Shown: positions 53,689-62,819, counted from the stretch's first letter. The stretch is DNA of 64,000 nucleotides from Streptomyces lienomycini (GCF_027947595.1 NZ_CP116257.1:2170001-2234000), one strand, 5' to 3'. Program-made: numbers and translations. The notes: a model not told the origin generated them from the letters alone.

Positions 53689-54567
53689 TCAGCGGTGCGT
53701 GTTCGCGGCGCCGATCAGCTCGGAGACCTTCACGAAGCGGTACCCCTGGCGGCGCAGCTCGGGCACCACCGCCCGCACCACCTCCTCGGTCACCGGGGCG
53801 GCGCTGCGCGTGCAGTGCATGACGACGACCGAACCGGGCCGCACCCCGTCGAGGACCTGCCGGGTCACCGCGTCGGCGTCCGTGGCGAACGCGTCCCCGC
53901 TCACCACGTCCCACTGCACGGCGGTGACGCCGGTGGCGGCCAGTTCCTTGAGCGCCGCCTTGTCGTAACAGCCGCCGGGGAAGCGGAAGTACGGCATCGG
54001 GTTCGCCACCCCGGCCTTCTCGAACGCCGTGTACGCGCGCTCCAGGTCCGACCGCATCCGGTCCTCGGAGACGGTGGGCAGGCCGTAGCAGTCGTCGGTG
54101 TAGGCGTAGTGGCTGTAGGAGTGGTTGGCGATCTCGAAGCGCGGGTCGCGGCCGATGGAACGGGCCTCGTCCGGATACTCCTCGGCCCAGCGGCCGGTCA
54201 TGAACACCGTGGCGGGCACCTTCAGCTTCCGCAGGGTCGCGATCAGCCGGGGGTTGTCGAAGTGTTCGCCCGCCGCCGCCCGCGGCCCCTGGTCGGCGGT
54301 CATGTCGGCGTCGAAGGTGAGGGCGACCAGCTTGCCGTCCGGTGCCCCGGCCTTGTCGCGGTCTGTGCGGGGGCCGTGTTCGAAGACGGGGGTGAGGCCC
54401 CCCGGGCCGGGGGCGAGCGTGGGCGTCCGGGAGGGGGACGGGGCGGCGGGGGCCGAGGGCGCGGGGCGGGGGGCCTGACGCCCTGCCTCGGTGGTTCCGC
54501 AGCCGGCCAGTGCGGCGCCCAGGACACAGAGCGCGGTCGCGCGTCGTAGTCGTCGGAGAGTGATCAC
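53689..54567 (-). CDS. Polysaccharide deacetylase lipoprotein (CE4)
   Basis: 292 residues. Signal with lipobox LAGC, a Pro/Ser linker, then a NodB/CE4 domain: motif 1 LTFDADMT (base Asp and metal Asp), motif 2 HSYSH (metal His pair), motif 3 RFPGGCYD, motif 4 WDVVSGD and late VVMHC. It should deacetylate surface glycans or peptidoglycan outside the cell. TFDAD instead of TFDDG is frequent in Streptomyces members. Confidence 0.9.
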   Translation of the reverse strand: MITLRRLRRATALCVLGAALAGCGTTEAGRQAPRPAPSAPAAPSPSRTPTLAPGPGGLTPVFEHGPRTDRDKAGAPDGKLVALTFDADMTADQGPRAAAGEHFDNPRLIATLRKLKVPATVFMTGRWAEEYPDEARSIGRDPRFEIANHSYSHYAYTDDCYGLPTVSEDRMRSDLERAYTAFEKAGVANPMPYFRFPGGCYDKAALKELAATGVTAVQWDVVSGDAFATDADAVTRQVLDGVRPGSVVVMHCTRSAAPVTEEVVRAVVPELRRQGYRFVKVSELIGAANTHR

Positions 54568-54656
54568 CGCACGAACATAGGAGTGAGATGTTCGGTTTGT
54601 ATGACTATCAGGGGTGACGTGCCGCCCCCGTCACCCGCCCGGCCCACGTACCGGTG

Positions 54657-56180
54657 TCAGATGTCCCGCTGCTCCAGCGGCTTCGTCGCCGGGCCCTCGA
54701 CGACCTTGCCGTCCGTGTCGAAGCGGGAGCCGTGGCAGGGGCACTCCCAGGCGCGTTCGGCCGCGTTGAAGTCGACGAGGCAGCCCAGGTGGGTGCAGCG
54801 CGGGGAGACCGCGTGCAGCGCGCCCTCCTCGTCCCGGTAGACCGCGACCCGGTCGCCGCCCGCCCGGACCACCGCGCCCTCGCCCGGCGGCAGCGCCTCC
54901 ACCGGAGGGGCGGACCGCAGCCGGTCGCCGACGAAGTGCCGGGCCACCTCGGCCTGCGTCCTGAGCAGCGCCGGCGCCTCCCGCACCGCCGTGCGCAGCC
55001 GCCGCGGGTCGTACAGTCCGCTCCACGCGCACTCCTCGCCGCTGATCTGCGCGGTGAGCAGCCGGCCCGCCATCATGCCGCCGCTCAGACCCCAGCCGCC
55101 GAAGCCGGTGGCGACGTACGCGTGACGGGCACCCTGGTGCAGCGGGCCGACCATCGGCACGGTGTCGGTGGGGTCGATGTCCTGCGTGGCCCAGGCGTGG
55201 GTGCGGTCGGCACCGGGGAAGTGCTCGTCCGCCCAGGCGGCCAGGGTCTCGAAGCGCTCCCGGGTGTCGCCCGTGCCCGGCGTGAAGTGCTCGCCGGTGA
55301 CGATCAGCAGCCGGCGGCCCGGGTCGGTCAGGGGCGCCGTGCGCACCGAGCGGGTGTTCTCCTCCGGCGTGATGTACATGCCGTCGACGTCGCGGTCGGC
55401 GTCGACGGTCCCAGCGACGACCAGTTCGCGGCGCGGGGAGAGGCGGGCGAAGAGCAGGGCGCGGTCGAAGACCGGGTAGTGCGTGGCGACCACGACGTCC
55501 CGGGCGGTGACCGTCGCCCCGGCCTCCGTCCTCACCCGGCAGGGCTCGCCCTCGTCCAGGCCCTGGACGGTGGTGTCCTCGAAGATCCGCCCGCCGCGCG
55601 CCTCCAGATCCGCGGCGAGGGCCAGCAGGTACTTGACGGGGTGGAACTGGGCCTGGCCGGTCACCTTCACGGCCCCCGCCACCGGGAACGGCAGCCCGGT
55701 CTCCGTCACGAACGACGCGGGCAGCCCCGCCTCCTTCGCCGCGGCCGCCTCGGCGCGCAGCTCCTCCACGCGGCCCGGGTCCCGGACGTAGGTGTACGCG
55801 TCGCGCGTCTCCCAGTCGCAGTCGATGCCCAGCTCGGCGACGATCCCGGCGGCACGCTCGATCGCCTCGGACTGCGAGCGGGCGTACAGCCGGGCGCCCT
55901 CCGGGCCCCGGGTGCGGCGCAGCTTGTCGTAGACCAGGGTGTGCTGCGCGGTCAGCTTGGCGCTGGTGTACCCGGTGACGCCGGCGGCGACCCGCCCGGC
56001 CTCCAGGACCGCGACACCGCGCCCGGCCCGCGCCAGCTCCCAGGCGGTGCTGAGCCCCGCGACCCCTGCACCGATCACGGCGACATCGACGTCGAGGTCC
56101 TCCGCGAGCGCGGGACGGGGCGCACCGCCCGGTGCCGTCTGAAGCCAGTACGAGCCGTTGACCTGCACGTTCTGAGTCAT
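54657..56180 (-). CDS. FAD-dependent oxidoreductase with C-terminal Rieske domain
   Basis: 507 residues. A DAO-type FAD domain (about 30-385) has the dinucleotide site VAVIGAGVAGLSTAWELARA. A Rieske [2Fe-2S] domain (about 420-507) has ligands in CTHLGC and CPCHGSRFD. This fusion belongs to a widespread family of glycine/proline-oxidase-like proteins whose substrate is unknown. ATG 56180; it is monocistronic between the deacetylase and DUF839 genes. Confidence 0.9.
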   Translation of the reverse strand: MTQNVQVNGSYWLQTAPGGAPRPALAEDLDVDVAVIGAGVAGLSTAWELARAGRGVAVLEAGRVAAGVTGYTSAKLTAQHTLVYDKLRRTRGPEGARLYARSQSEAIERAAGIVAELGIDCDWETRDAYTYVRDPGRVEELRAEAAAAKEAGLPASFVTETGLPFPVAGAVKVTGQAQFHPVKYLLALAADLEARGGRIFEDTTVQGLDEGEPCRVRTEAGATVTARDVVVATHYPVFDRALLFARLSPRRELVVAGTVDADRDVDGMYITPEENTRSVRTAPLTDPGRRLLIVTGEHFTPGTGDTRERFETLAAWADEHFPGADRTHAWATQDIDPTDTVPMVGPLHQGARHAYVATGFGGWGLSGGMMAGRLLTAQISGEECAWSGLYDPRRLRTAVREAPALLRTQAEVARHFVGDRLRSAPPVEALPPGEGAVVRAGGDRVAVYRDEEGALHAVSPRCTHLGCLVDFNAAERAWECPCHGSRFDTDGKVVEGPATKPLEQRDI

Positions 56181-56255
56181 GCGGCCCGAGTACCCCGGGG
56201 CCGCCGCTTCAGTGGCCGGACCGTGCGCCCCGTGGACGCCGCCGTGCCGCCGCCG

Positions 56256-57623
56256 CTACCTGCGCCAGGGACCCGTCACCGCGAAGGTGGTGCCGGGCGT
56301 GTAGCAGTTGACGTACATCGTGTCGCCGTCGGGGGAGAAGGTGACGCCGGCGAACTCACCCCACTCGGGCTCCTCCTCGGTGCCGATGTTCTGGGCGCCG
56401 CGGGCCATGGCGTACACCTCGCCGCGCCGGGTGACGCCGAAGACGTGCTGGGCGCCGTTGCCGTCCTCGCAGACCATGAGGCCGCCGCTGGGGGCGAGGC
56501 AGATGTTGTCCGGGGACTCGCCCGGCAGCTGGACGTCGGTGTCCGGGCCGAAGACGATCACCAGGGTGAGCCGGCGCCGCTCGGGGTCGTAGCGCCAGAT
56601 CTGCCCGTAGTGGTCGGCGGCCGATCCCTCGTCGCTGTGGGCGAAGGACGACACGAAGTACACGCTCCGTCCGCCCCAGTAGCAGCCCTCCAGCTTCTGC
56701 GCGTGGGTGATGCCGCCCCGGCCGAAGTCCTGGAAGCGGATCGGTGTCCCGTCGGCCAGCGGGTCGGGGACGTCCACCCACTCGATACGGTCGAAGGTGG
56801 CGCCCGTCTCCTGGATCGAGGACAGGTCGGGCACCCCGGGCACGCGCATCGCCTGGAGCCTGCCGCCCGCCCGCAACGAGCCCCGGCCGCCCAGCGGCTT
56901 CTCGGGCAGGAACCGGTAGAAGAGGCCGAACGGCCGCTCGAAGGCGTCCTCCGTCTCGTAGACGACGCCCCGCCGCGGGTCCACGGCGATCGCCTCGTGC
57001 TGGAAGCGGCCCATGGCGGTCAGCGGCACCGCGCCCGTGCGGTGCGGTTCGACCGGGTCGACCTCGAAGATGAAGCCGTGGTCCTTGGTGTAGCCGTTGG
57101 TACCGGCCCGGTCCTCGGTCTCCTCGCAGGTCAGCCACGTGTGCCAGGGCGTGGGCCCGCCCGCGCAGTTGACGGCCGTACCGGCGACGGCGACCCGCTC
57201 GGACAGGACGTGGTTGCGGGAGTCCAGCTCCAGCGCCGTACAGCCGCCCTTGCCCTCCGGGTCGTACGTCAGGCCCTTGACCGTCGGGACCGGGACCCGG
57301 CCGTCGGCGCGGTTCTCGTGGTTGCGGACGAGGTGGGTGCGGCCGTGTCTGCCCGGGAAGGCCGACATGCCGTCGTGGTTGGAGGGCACCCTGCCCTCGC
57401 CGGAGCGCAGGTCGTCGCCCTCGCGGGACAGCACCCGGTAGTGGAAGCCCCGGGGCAGGTCGAGCAGGCCGTCGGGGTCGGGGACGAGGGCGCCGTAGCC
57501 GGTGTGGCCCAGGGACTGGGCGGCGGCGGTACCGGCGAAGAGTTCCGAGAGGGCGCCGGTGAAGGCGATGCCTGCGCCCAGGGCTCCGGTACGGGCGAGC
57601 ACCTCGCGTCGGGTTGCGGACAT
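56256..57623 (-). CDS. Tat-exported DUF839 (PhoX-like) protein
   Basis: 455 residues. Twin-arginine signal TRREVLARTGALGAG (R5-R6) predicts folded export. The body is a beta-propeller of the DUF839/PhoX type: SNHDGMSAFPG, VRNHENR, WLTCEETEDR, HEAIAVDP, YETEDAFER and PDNICLAPSGGLMVCEDG, which in PhoX supply Glu/Asp ligands for iron and calcium. It is thus a probable extracellular phosphatase, but not proven, as this subgroup is shorter than classical PhoX. Confidence 0.85.
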   Translation of the reverse strand: MSATRREVLARTGALGAGIAFTGALSELFAGTAAAQSLGHTGYGALVPDPDGLLDLPRGFHYRVLSREGDDLRSGEGRVPSNHDGMSAFPGRHGRTHLVRNHENRADGRVPVPTVKGLTYDPEGKGGCTALELDSRNHVLSERVAVAGTAVNCAGGPTPWHTWLTCEETEDRAGTNGYTKDHGFIFEVDPVEPHRTGAVPLTAMGRFQHEAIAVDPRRGVVYETEDAFERPFGLFYRFLPEKPLGGRGSLRAGGRLQAMRVPGVPDLSSIQETGATFDRIEWVDVPDPLADGTPIRFQDFGRGGITHAQKLEGCYWGGRSVYFVSSFAHSDEGSAADHYGQIWRYDPERRRLTLVIVFGPDTDVQLPGESPDNICLAPSGGLMVCEDGNGAQHVFGVTRRGEVYAMARGAQNIGTEEEPEWGEFAGVTFSPDGDTMYVNCYTPGTTFAVTGPWRR

Positions 57624-57746
57624 GGGGAAACCTTCCTGCTGGCGGACAGGACTGTGACCCCGCTGTGTCTATCACCTGCCAGGAGTCCCGGGAACCACGC
57701 GTGTCGCTCGTGTCACGCCTCGGCCGGGTGGCCGGGGGAGCCGCCC

Positions 57747-57780
57747 GGCACCTCCCCGCGGGGGCGCGCGGGGAAGTGCC
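57747..57780 (-). terminator. Terminator after SulP gene
   Basis: A 14-bp stem with one mismatch, GGCACCTCCCCGCG (57747-57760) and CGCGGGGAAGTGCC (57767-57780), just after the SulP stop on the minus strand. Confidence 0.65.
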
Positions 57781-57796
57781 GGACGGGGTCGGTGCG

Positions 57797-59287
57797 CTAC
57801 ACCGCCGCCTTCTCCGGTTCCGTGACCTTCACCGGGTCGGTGCCGGCGGCGCTGTGCCGCTCGGCCCAGTTCTCCAGGGCCGTGCGGCAGGCGTGGTCCA
57901 GGTGGTGCAGCCCCGACAGGTCCAGCTCGACGGGGCGGTCCTGCGGCAGCGCCTCCAGGCTCTCCAGCATCTTCGGCAGCCGCAGGAAGGTCGCGTTGCC
58001 GGTCAGGTGGGCCTGGACGGGCCCGGCGCCCTTGTCGACGACCTCCAGCCTCAGGTGCGAGGCCTCCCAGGCCGTCTTGACCACGGACAGGGCCAGACCG
58101 ATCAGCACGCCCTCGAACATGTTCACCGCGACGATCGAGACGGCCGTGACCACCAGGATCAGCGCCTCGCCCCGGTGCCCGCGCCACAGCGACACGAGCC
58201 CGCGGAACGGGATCAGCTTCCAGCCCGCGTGGACCAGGATGCCCGCCAGCGCGGGCAGCGGGATCAGGGCCAGCGCGGACGGCAGCAGCGCCGCGAACAG
58301 CAGCAGCCACACGCCGTGCAGCACCCGGGACGCCTTGGTCCGCGCGCCCGCGCCGACATTGGCGGAGCTGCGCACGATGACCGCGGTCATCGGCAGCGCG
58401 CCGAGCACCCCGCACACCGTGTTGCCCGCGCCCTGCGCCATCAGCTCCTTGTCGTACTGGGTGCGCGGCCCGTCGTGCAGCCGGTCCACCGCGGCGGCGC
58501 TGAACAGGCTCTCCGCCGAGGCGATCAGGGTGAAGGCGACGATCGTGCCGAGGAAGCCCGCGTTCGCCAGCTCGCCGAACGCGTCGGCGCCGGGCGGCTG
58601 GAGGGAGTCCAGCAGACCGTTGACCTCGACCGTGGCGACCGGCAGACCCAGCGCCGCGGTGACCGCCGTGGCCGACGCGACCGCGGCCAGCGCGCCGGGC
58701 AGCGTCCGGGCCCGCTCCGGCAGCCGCTTCCACAGCACCAGCACGGCGACGGTGCCCGCGCCGAGGGCGAGCGAGACGAGCGCCTCGGTGCTGCCCAGCG
58801 CGTCGGCGGCGGCCCCGGGCAGGCCGGTGAGCTTGTCGATGCCGGAGGCGGGCGCCTCCAGACCGGCGGCCGAGTAGAGCTGACCGGCGATGAGCACCAG
58901 GCCGATGCCGGCCAGCATGCCCTCGACGACGGAGAGGGAGATCGCCCGGAACCAGCGCCCCAGCTTCAGGGCGCCCATCACGAGCTGGACGATGCCCGCG
59001 GCGAGCACGATCACACCGAGCGCGGGCAGTCCGTACTGGTCGACCGCGCCGAAGACCAGCACGGTCAGACCGGCGGCCGGACCGGAGACCTGGAGGCTGC
59101 TGCCCGGCAGGAACCCGGTGACCAGGCCGCCCACGATGCCGGTGACCAGGCCGAGTTCGGCGGGGACGCCGGAGGCGACGGCCACGCCCACGCACAGCGG
59201 GAGCGCGACCAGGAACACGACGAGCGAGGCGGTGAGGTCATGGCGCCAGTGCGGGAACCTCCGGCCCCGGTCGGATATGGAGGCCAT
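57797..59287 (-). CDS. SulP family anion transporter
   Basis: 496 residues: about 10-12 membrane segments, beginning DLTASLVVFLVALPLCVGVAVASG, with the SulP motif in GSSLQVSGPAAGLTVLVFG and FTLIASAESLFSAAAVDR. A C-terminal STAS domain follows (about 395-480, RPVELDLSGLHHLDHACRTALENW). A GTG at 59299 overlapping the carbonic anhydrase stop is an alternative start. Coupling with carbonic anhydrase suggests bicarbonate, rather than sulfate, as the substrate. Confidence 0.9.
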   Translation of the reverse strand: MASISDRGRRFPHWRHDLTASLVVFLVALPLCVGVAVASGVPAELGLVTGIVGGLVTGFLPGSSLQVSGPAAGLTVLVFGAVDQYGLPALGVIVLAAGIVQLVMGALKLGRWFRAISLSVVEGMLAGIGLVLIAGQLYSAAGLEAPASGIDKLTGLPGAAADALGSTEALVSLALGAGTVAVLVLWKRLPERARTLPGALAAVASATAVTAALGLPVATVEVNGLLDSLQPPGADAFGELANAGFLGTIVAFTLIASAESLFSAAAVDRLHDGPRTQYDKELMAQGAGNTVCGVLGALPMTAVIVRSSANVGAGARTKASRVLHGVWLLLFAALLPSALALIPLPALAGILVHAGWKLIPFRGLVSLWRGHRGEALILVVTAVSIVAVNMFEGVLIGLALSVVKTAWEASHLRLEVVDKGAGPVQAHLTGNATFLRLPKMLESLEALPQDRPVELDLSGLHHLDHACRTALENWAERHSAAGTDPVKVTEPEKAAV

Positions 59288-59295
59288 GCCGGCGC

Positions 59296-59877
59296 TCACA
59301 GGGTTTCGAACGTGTCGGTGTCCGCGCGGTACTGGCGCACGAGGCCGGTGTGGACCTCGTAGTACCAGCCGTGCGTCCGCAGCCGGCCCTCCGCCAGCCG
59401 CCGTTCGACGCAGGGGTAGGAGCGCAGGCGCAGCAGCTGCGCCAGTACGTGGTGGCGTACGGCGTCGGCGACCGCGGGGTCGGCGGGGTCGCACGGTCCC
59501 GGCTCGTCGGCCGCGTGCGCCAGCCAGTCGCGCACGGCGGGCACGGCGGTGAGGTCGTCGCCGCGCACCAGCGCGCCGACGGCGCCGCAGTGCGAGTGAC
59601 CGCAGACCACGATGTCGGTGACGCCGAGGACCTGGACGGCGTACTCGACGGTGGCCGCCTCGCCGGAGGGGTGCTCGGCGTCGTGCGGCGGGACGATGTT
59701 GCCGGCGGTGCGCAGCTCGAAGAGCTGGCCGGGCCGGGCGCCCGTGATCAGGGCCGGTACGACCCGGGAGTCGGAGCAGGTGACGAACAGGACTTCGGGC
59801 GACTGGCCCTCGGCGTGCCCGGCGAACTCCTCAGGGCGCCGGCCGAACGTACGGGCGTGGTCGATGAGGGGTTGCAT
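59296..59877 (-). CDS. Beta-class carbonic anhydrase
   Basis: 193 residues. Zinc ligands C34 and D36 pair in TCSDSRVVP, and the His/Cys ligands are in VCGHSHCGAVGAL. The GNIVPP motif is present. It interconverts CO2 and bicarbonate in the cytoplasm. GAGGAAACC precedes ATG 59877. The stop overlaps or nearly overlaps the SulP start, a recurrent bacterial pair for inorganic carbon handling. Confidence 0.94.
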   Translation of the reverse strand: MQPLIDHARTFGRRPEEFAGHAEGQSPEVLFVTCSDSRVVPALITGARPGQLFELRTAGNIVPPHDAEHPSGEAATVEYAVQVLGVTDIVVCGHSHCGAVGALVRGDDLTAVPAVRDWLAHAADEPGPCDPADPAVADAVRHHVLAQLLRLRSYPCVERRLAEGRLRTHGWYYEVHTGLVRQYRADTDTFETL

Positions 59878-59963
59878 GATGCTGGTTTCCTCCTGGCGCG
59901 CGGTGGGGGCGCGTCGGACGGGTGGGACAGAGGTACAGAGGTGGGGGATGTGCCGGCCGCCCG

Positions 59964-60365
59964 TCAGCAGCGGAAGACCTGAAGTGCCGCCGGGGAGTGG
60001 TCCGTCGGCGGTCTGGACCGGTGACCGGGCTCCGTGCCGGACGCCGCGGGCGCCTCCGCGGCCGACGTGTTCCGGTGCGGGAGCGGGCGTTCGGCCGGCT
60101 CGGGCCGGGGTGCGGAGGCGGTGCGGTGCCGGTCGCGAAGGCGCGCGGGACCGTGGGCGTTCCCGGACCTGCCCGAGTCGTGGCACGCGACGCGCTCCTC
60201 GTGCGACGCCGGGCCCGAGAGGACGACTCCGGGCTGGGCGTTGGCCACGACATCACGGCTCGTATGCGCGAATGCGAAGGATGCCGACGGAGCGAAGAAC
60301 TGGAGGGCCACCAGGACGGCGGCGAGAAGCGGAACCCGCGTCCGCGCGGCGGTGCGCGGGATCAT
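59964..60365 (-). CDS. Small secreted hypothetical protein
   Basis: 133 residues. Signal peptide (about 1-31, VLVALQFFAPSASFAFA) then a mature part rich in His, Arg, Pro and Ser, with two Cys (VACHDSG and the terminal FRC) that could form a disulfide. No family is recognised. ATG 60365 has GGAGGGGGG upstream. It lies 86 bp upstream of carbonic anhydrase on the same strand. An array of 11-bp GGTCAA repeats lies about 80-110 bp upstream. Confidence 0.6.
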   Translation of the reverse strand: MIPRTAARTRVPLLAAVLVALQFFAPSASFAFAHTSRDVVANAQPGVVLSGPASHEERVACHDSGRSGNAHGPARLRDRHRTASAPRPEPAERPLPHRNTSAAEAPAASGTEPGHRSRPPTDHSPAALQVFRC

Positions 60366-60445
60366 GTGGCCCCCCTCCAGGCGGTTCACGCCTCAACTGT
60401 CTGTCGGTGCAGGGTCGGTGCGCCGACATGGCATGCCCAACGCAT

Positions 60446-60473
60446 GGTCAACGAAAGGTCAATGCGCGGTCAA
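60446..60473. promoter_or_regulatory. Three GGTCAA direct repeats with 11-bp period
   Basis: GGTCAA occurs at 60446, 60457 and 60468, exactly one helical turn apart, with a weaker GCCCAA at 60435. Such 11-bp direct-repeat arrays are how OmpR/PhoB-family regulators bind. The GGTCA part fits the G(G/T)TCA core of Streptomyces PHO boxes, but the following bases do not fit well. Confidence 0.5.
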
Positions 60474-60480
60474 GAAACAC

Positions 60481-60512
60481 GTTAACCCTGCAAAGAGCTT
60501 TGCAGGGTTAAC
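60481..60512 (-). terminator. A/T-rich perfect hairpin after zapE
   Basis: 15-bp perfect arms GTTAACCCTGCAAAG (60481-60495) and CTTTGCAGGGTTAAC (60498-60512), 2-base centre. On the minus strand it is followed by GTGTTTCTT, so it resembles a factor-independent terminator for zapE, 67 bp after its stop. It is unusually A/T-rich for this genome. Confidence 0.65.
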
Positions 60513-60579
60513 GCAGCGTTACGGGCGGAAGTGCGCCTGAAAATCGCGGGTGGGTTGGCGGGAACGGGCCGTTTTGGAC

Positions 60580-61701
60580 TCAGGCGGTCTCGACGAGTCG
60601 CGCCGCGTCCCGGGCCAGCGCGGTGAGCCGGGAGATCGCCCGGAAGTACTTCTTGCGGTACCCGCCCTTCAGCATCTCCTCGCTGAAGAGCCGGTCGAAG
60701 GGCAGCCCGGAGGCCAGGACGGGCACCTCGCGGTCGTAGAGCCGGTCCGCGAGCACCACGAGCCGCAGCGCCGTCGACTGGTCCGGCACCGGACGCACCC
60801 CGGTGAGGCACACGGCCGCGAGGTCGTCGGTCAGGGCGCCGTAGCGGCTCGGGTGGACGCGGGCGAGGTGGTCGAGGAGGGCGGCGAAGTCGTCCAGGGA
60901 GGCACCCTCGGTGGCCTGCGCCGCGCGGGTCACCTGCGCGTCGGAGTACGGCGCCGGGGCCTTCGGCAGACCGCGGTGGCGGTAGTCCTCGCCGTCGATG
61001 CGCAGGGCGCGGAAGTGCGCGGACAGGCCCTGGATCTCGCGCAGGAAGTCCACCGCCGCGAAGCGGCCCTCGCCCAGCTTGCCGGGCAGCGTGTTGGAGG
61101 TCGCGGCGAGCGCGACGCCCGCCTCCACGAGCCGGGCGAGCAGGCTGGAGACGAGGACGGTGTCGCCCGGGTCGTCGAGCTCGAACTCGTCGATGCACAG
61201 GAGGCGGTGCCCGGAGAGGGTCCGCACGGTCTGCTGGAAGCCGAGGGCGCCGACGAGGTTGGTCAGCTCCACGAAGGTGCCGAAGGCCTTGCGGGAGGGG
61301 TCGGCGGGGGTGGCGTGCCACAGGGAGGCCAGCAGGTGGGTCTTGCCGACGCCGTAGCCGCCGTCGAGGTACACGCCGCGGGGTCCGGCCGGGGTCTTCG
61401 GCGTCCTGCCGCGGCCGAACCCGAGGAAGCCGCGCCTGCCGCCCGCCGTGCCGGGAGCCTCGCCCAGTCCGGCCGCGAAGCCCTCCAGCACCCGTACGGC
61501 CTCGCTCTGGCTGGGCTGGCCCGGGTCCGGGATGTACGTACCGAAGCGGACCGAGTCGAAGCGCGGCGGGGGCACCATCTCGGCGACCAGGCGGTCCGCC
61601 GGGACGTGGGGCTCGCGGGCGCACAGCGAGAGCGCGGCCGGAGCCGTCCCGGATATCGGGGCGGGACCGGAGGCGGAGGAGGAGGACGACACGATCGTCA
61701 A
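60580..61701 (-). CDS. zapE: Cell division protein ZapE (AFG1-like ATPase)
   Basis: 373 residues. AFG1/ZapE P-loop ATPase: Walker A LDGGYGVGKTHLLASLWH, Walker B LLCIDEFELDD, sensor AATSNTLP, and a C-terminal IDGEDYRHRG / SYRKKYFRAISRL-type region. In E. coli ZapE associates with the divisome; mitochondrial AFG1 has a protein quality-control role. TTG 61701 is selected because GGGAGAGG is 8 bases upstream; GTG 61692 is the alternative. A Gly/Arg insert with GFLGFGRGRTPKTP precedes Walker A. Confidence 0.88.
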   Translation of the reverse strand: MTIVSSSSSASGPAPISGTAPAALSLCAREPHVPADRLVAEMVPPPRFDSVRFGTYIPDPGQPSQSEAVRVLEGFAAGLGEAPGTAGGRRGFLGFGRGRTPKTPAGPRGVYLDGGYGVGKTHLLASLWHATPADPSRKAFGTFVELTNLVGALGFQQTVRTLSGHRLLCIDEFELDDPGDTVLVSSLLARLVEAGVALAATSNTLPGKLGEGRFAAVDFLREIQGLSAHFRALRIDGEDYRHRGLPKAPAPYSDAQVTRAAQATEGASLDDFAALLDHLARVHPSRYGALTDDLAAVCLTGVRPVPDQSTALRLVVLADRLYDREVPVLASGLPFDRLFSEEMLKGGYRKKYFRAISRLTALARDAARLVETA

Positions 61702-61820
61702 TGGTAGAGCCTCTCCCGGGGGCCTCGCCGTCCCGGCGCCGGAGGGGGCGGTGACCACCCCGGACCGGGCCGGTGACCGGCGTGGTGTGCGCGGCCCGCA
61801 CGCGTGGAACACTGCACCGC

Positions 61821-62819
61821 ATGCGACGCCTGTACCCCGTGCCCCCCGCCACTCCTGTGACCGATCGGACCGCCGGCCCGGGCGGCCGCGACGGCACGGG
61901 CGCGACGGGCGGAGCAGGCGCGACAGACGTGACGGGCATGACAGACGTGACGGGCACGACAGACGTGACGGGCGCGACAGGCGTGACCGGCGCGACAGAC
62001 GTGACGGGCGCGACAGGCGTGACGGGTACGACAGGCGGGGCGGACGGGACCGACCGGGAGTGGAGCCTGGCCGAGCTGGCCGCCGCCTACGCCTATCCCG
62101 AGCCGGACGGGCGGCGGGAGACGTGGCTGCGGGCCAACATGGTCTCCACCCTCGACGGCGCCGCCCAGCACGACGGCCGCTCCCAGCCCATCTCCAGCGC
62201 GGCCGACATGCGGATCTTCGGCACCCTGCGCGCCCTCGCGGACGTGGTGATCGCCGGCGCCGAGACCGTGCGGCAGGAGGGGTACCGCCCGGCCCGGGCG
62301 CGGGCGGACTTCGCGGACGCGCGGCGGGCTGCGGGCCAGGGCCCCGTGCCCGCGGTCGCGGTGGTCAGCGCCAGCCTCGAGCTGGACTTCTCCCTGCCGC
62401 TGTTCACCTCCCCCCTCGTGCCCACCCTGCTCCTGACCGGGGCCGCCGCGGCCCCGGACCGGATCGCGGCCGCCGAGAAGGCCGGCGCCCGGGTGGTGAT
62501 CGCCGGTGACGGGGTGGGCGTGGACCCCGCCCGCGCCCTGCGGGCGCTCGCCGCGCTCGGCCACACCCGGCTGCTGACCGAGGGTGGTCCGCGGCTGCTG
62601 GGGCAGTTCGTCGCCGCCGGGGTGCTCGACGAGCTGTGCCTGACCGTCTCGCCGATGCTGACCGCCGGGGACGCGCAGCGGATCGCGGGCGGACCGGCGG
62701 TCGAGGTGCCGCGCCGGTTCGCACTGGCGTCCCTGCTGGAGGAGGAAGGTTTCCTCTTCGGCCGGTACCGGCGTGCGGAGGACCGTCCGGGAATCGATGG
62801 AATCTCCCGTTCCGTTTAG
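61821..62819 (+). CDS. RibD C-terminal-like pyrimidine reductase
   Basis: 332 residues. The first 75 are low-complexity with six Val-Thr-Gly hexapeptide repeats. From about residue 85 a RibD_C/dihydrofolate-reductase-fold domain follows: [75 protein letters not shown]. Family members reduce the ribosylaminopyrimidine of riboflavin synthesis; without a deaminase domain the exact role here is uncertain. ATG 61821 is divergent from zapE. Confidence 0.85.
   Translation: MRRLYPVPPATPVTDRTAGPGGRDGTGATGGAGATDVTGMTDVTGTTDVTGATGVTGATDVTGATGVTGTTGGADGTDREWSLAELAAAYAYPEPDGRRETWLRANMVSTLDGAAQHDGRSQPISSAADMRIFGTLRALADVVIAGAETVRQEGYRPARARADFADARRAAGQGPVPAVAVVSASLELDFSLPLFTSPLVPTLLLTGAAAAPDRIAAAEKAGARVVIAGDGVGVDPARALRALAALGHTRLLTEGGPRLLGQFVAAGVLDELCLTVSPMLTAGDAQRIAGGPAVEVPRRFALASLLEEEGFLFGRYRRAEDRPGIDGISRSV
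61920..62027. repeat. 18-bp tandem repeat, six copies
   Basis: Units of the form RCGACAGRCGTGACGGGC in perfect 18-bp register within the RibD-like gene, encoding A/T/M-T-D/G-V-T-G hexapeptides (codons 34-69). Units differ at one to three bases. Confidence 0.92.

Noticed and set aside
54654..58877. A very long plus-strand open frame (over 1,400 codons) opposite the Rieske, DUF839 and SulP genes
   Set aside because: High-GC antisense shadow: composition is Arg/Ala/Asp/Val low-complexity with no domains, and it lies opposite three clear genes.
61920..62027. Tandem repeats as a CRISPR array
   Set aside because: Units are contiguous 18-bp in-frame coding repeats with no spacers and no cas genes nearby.
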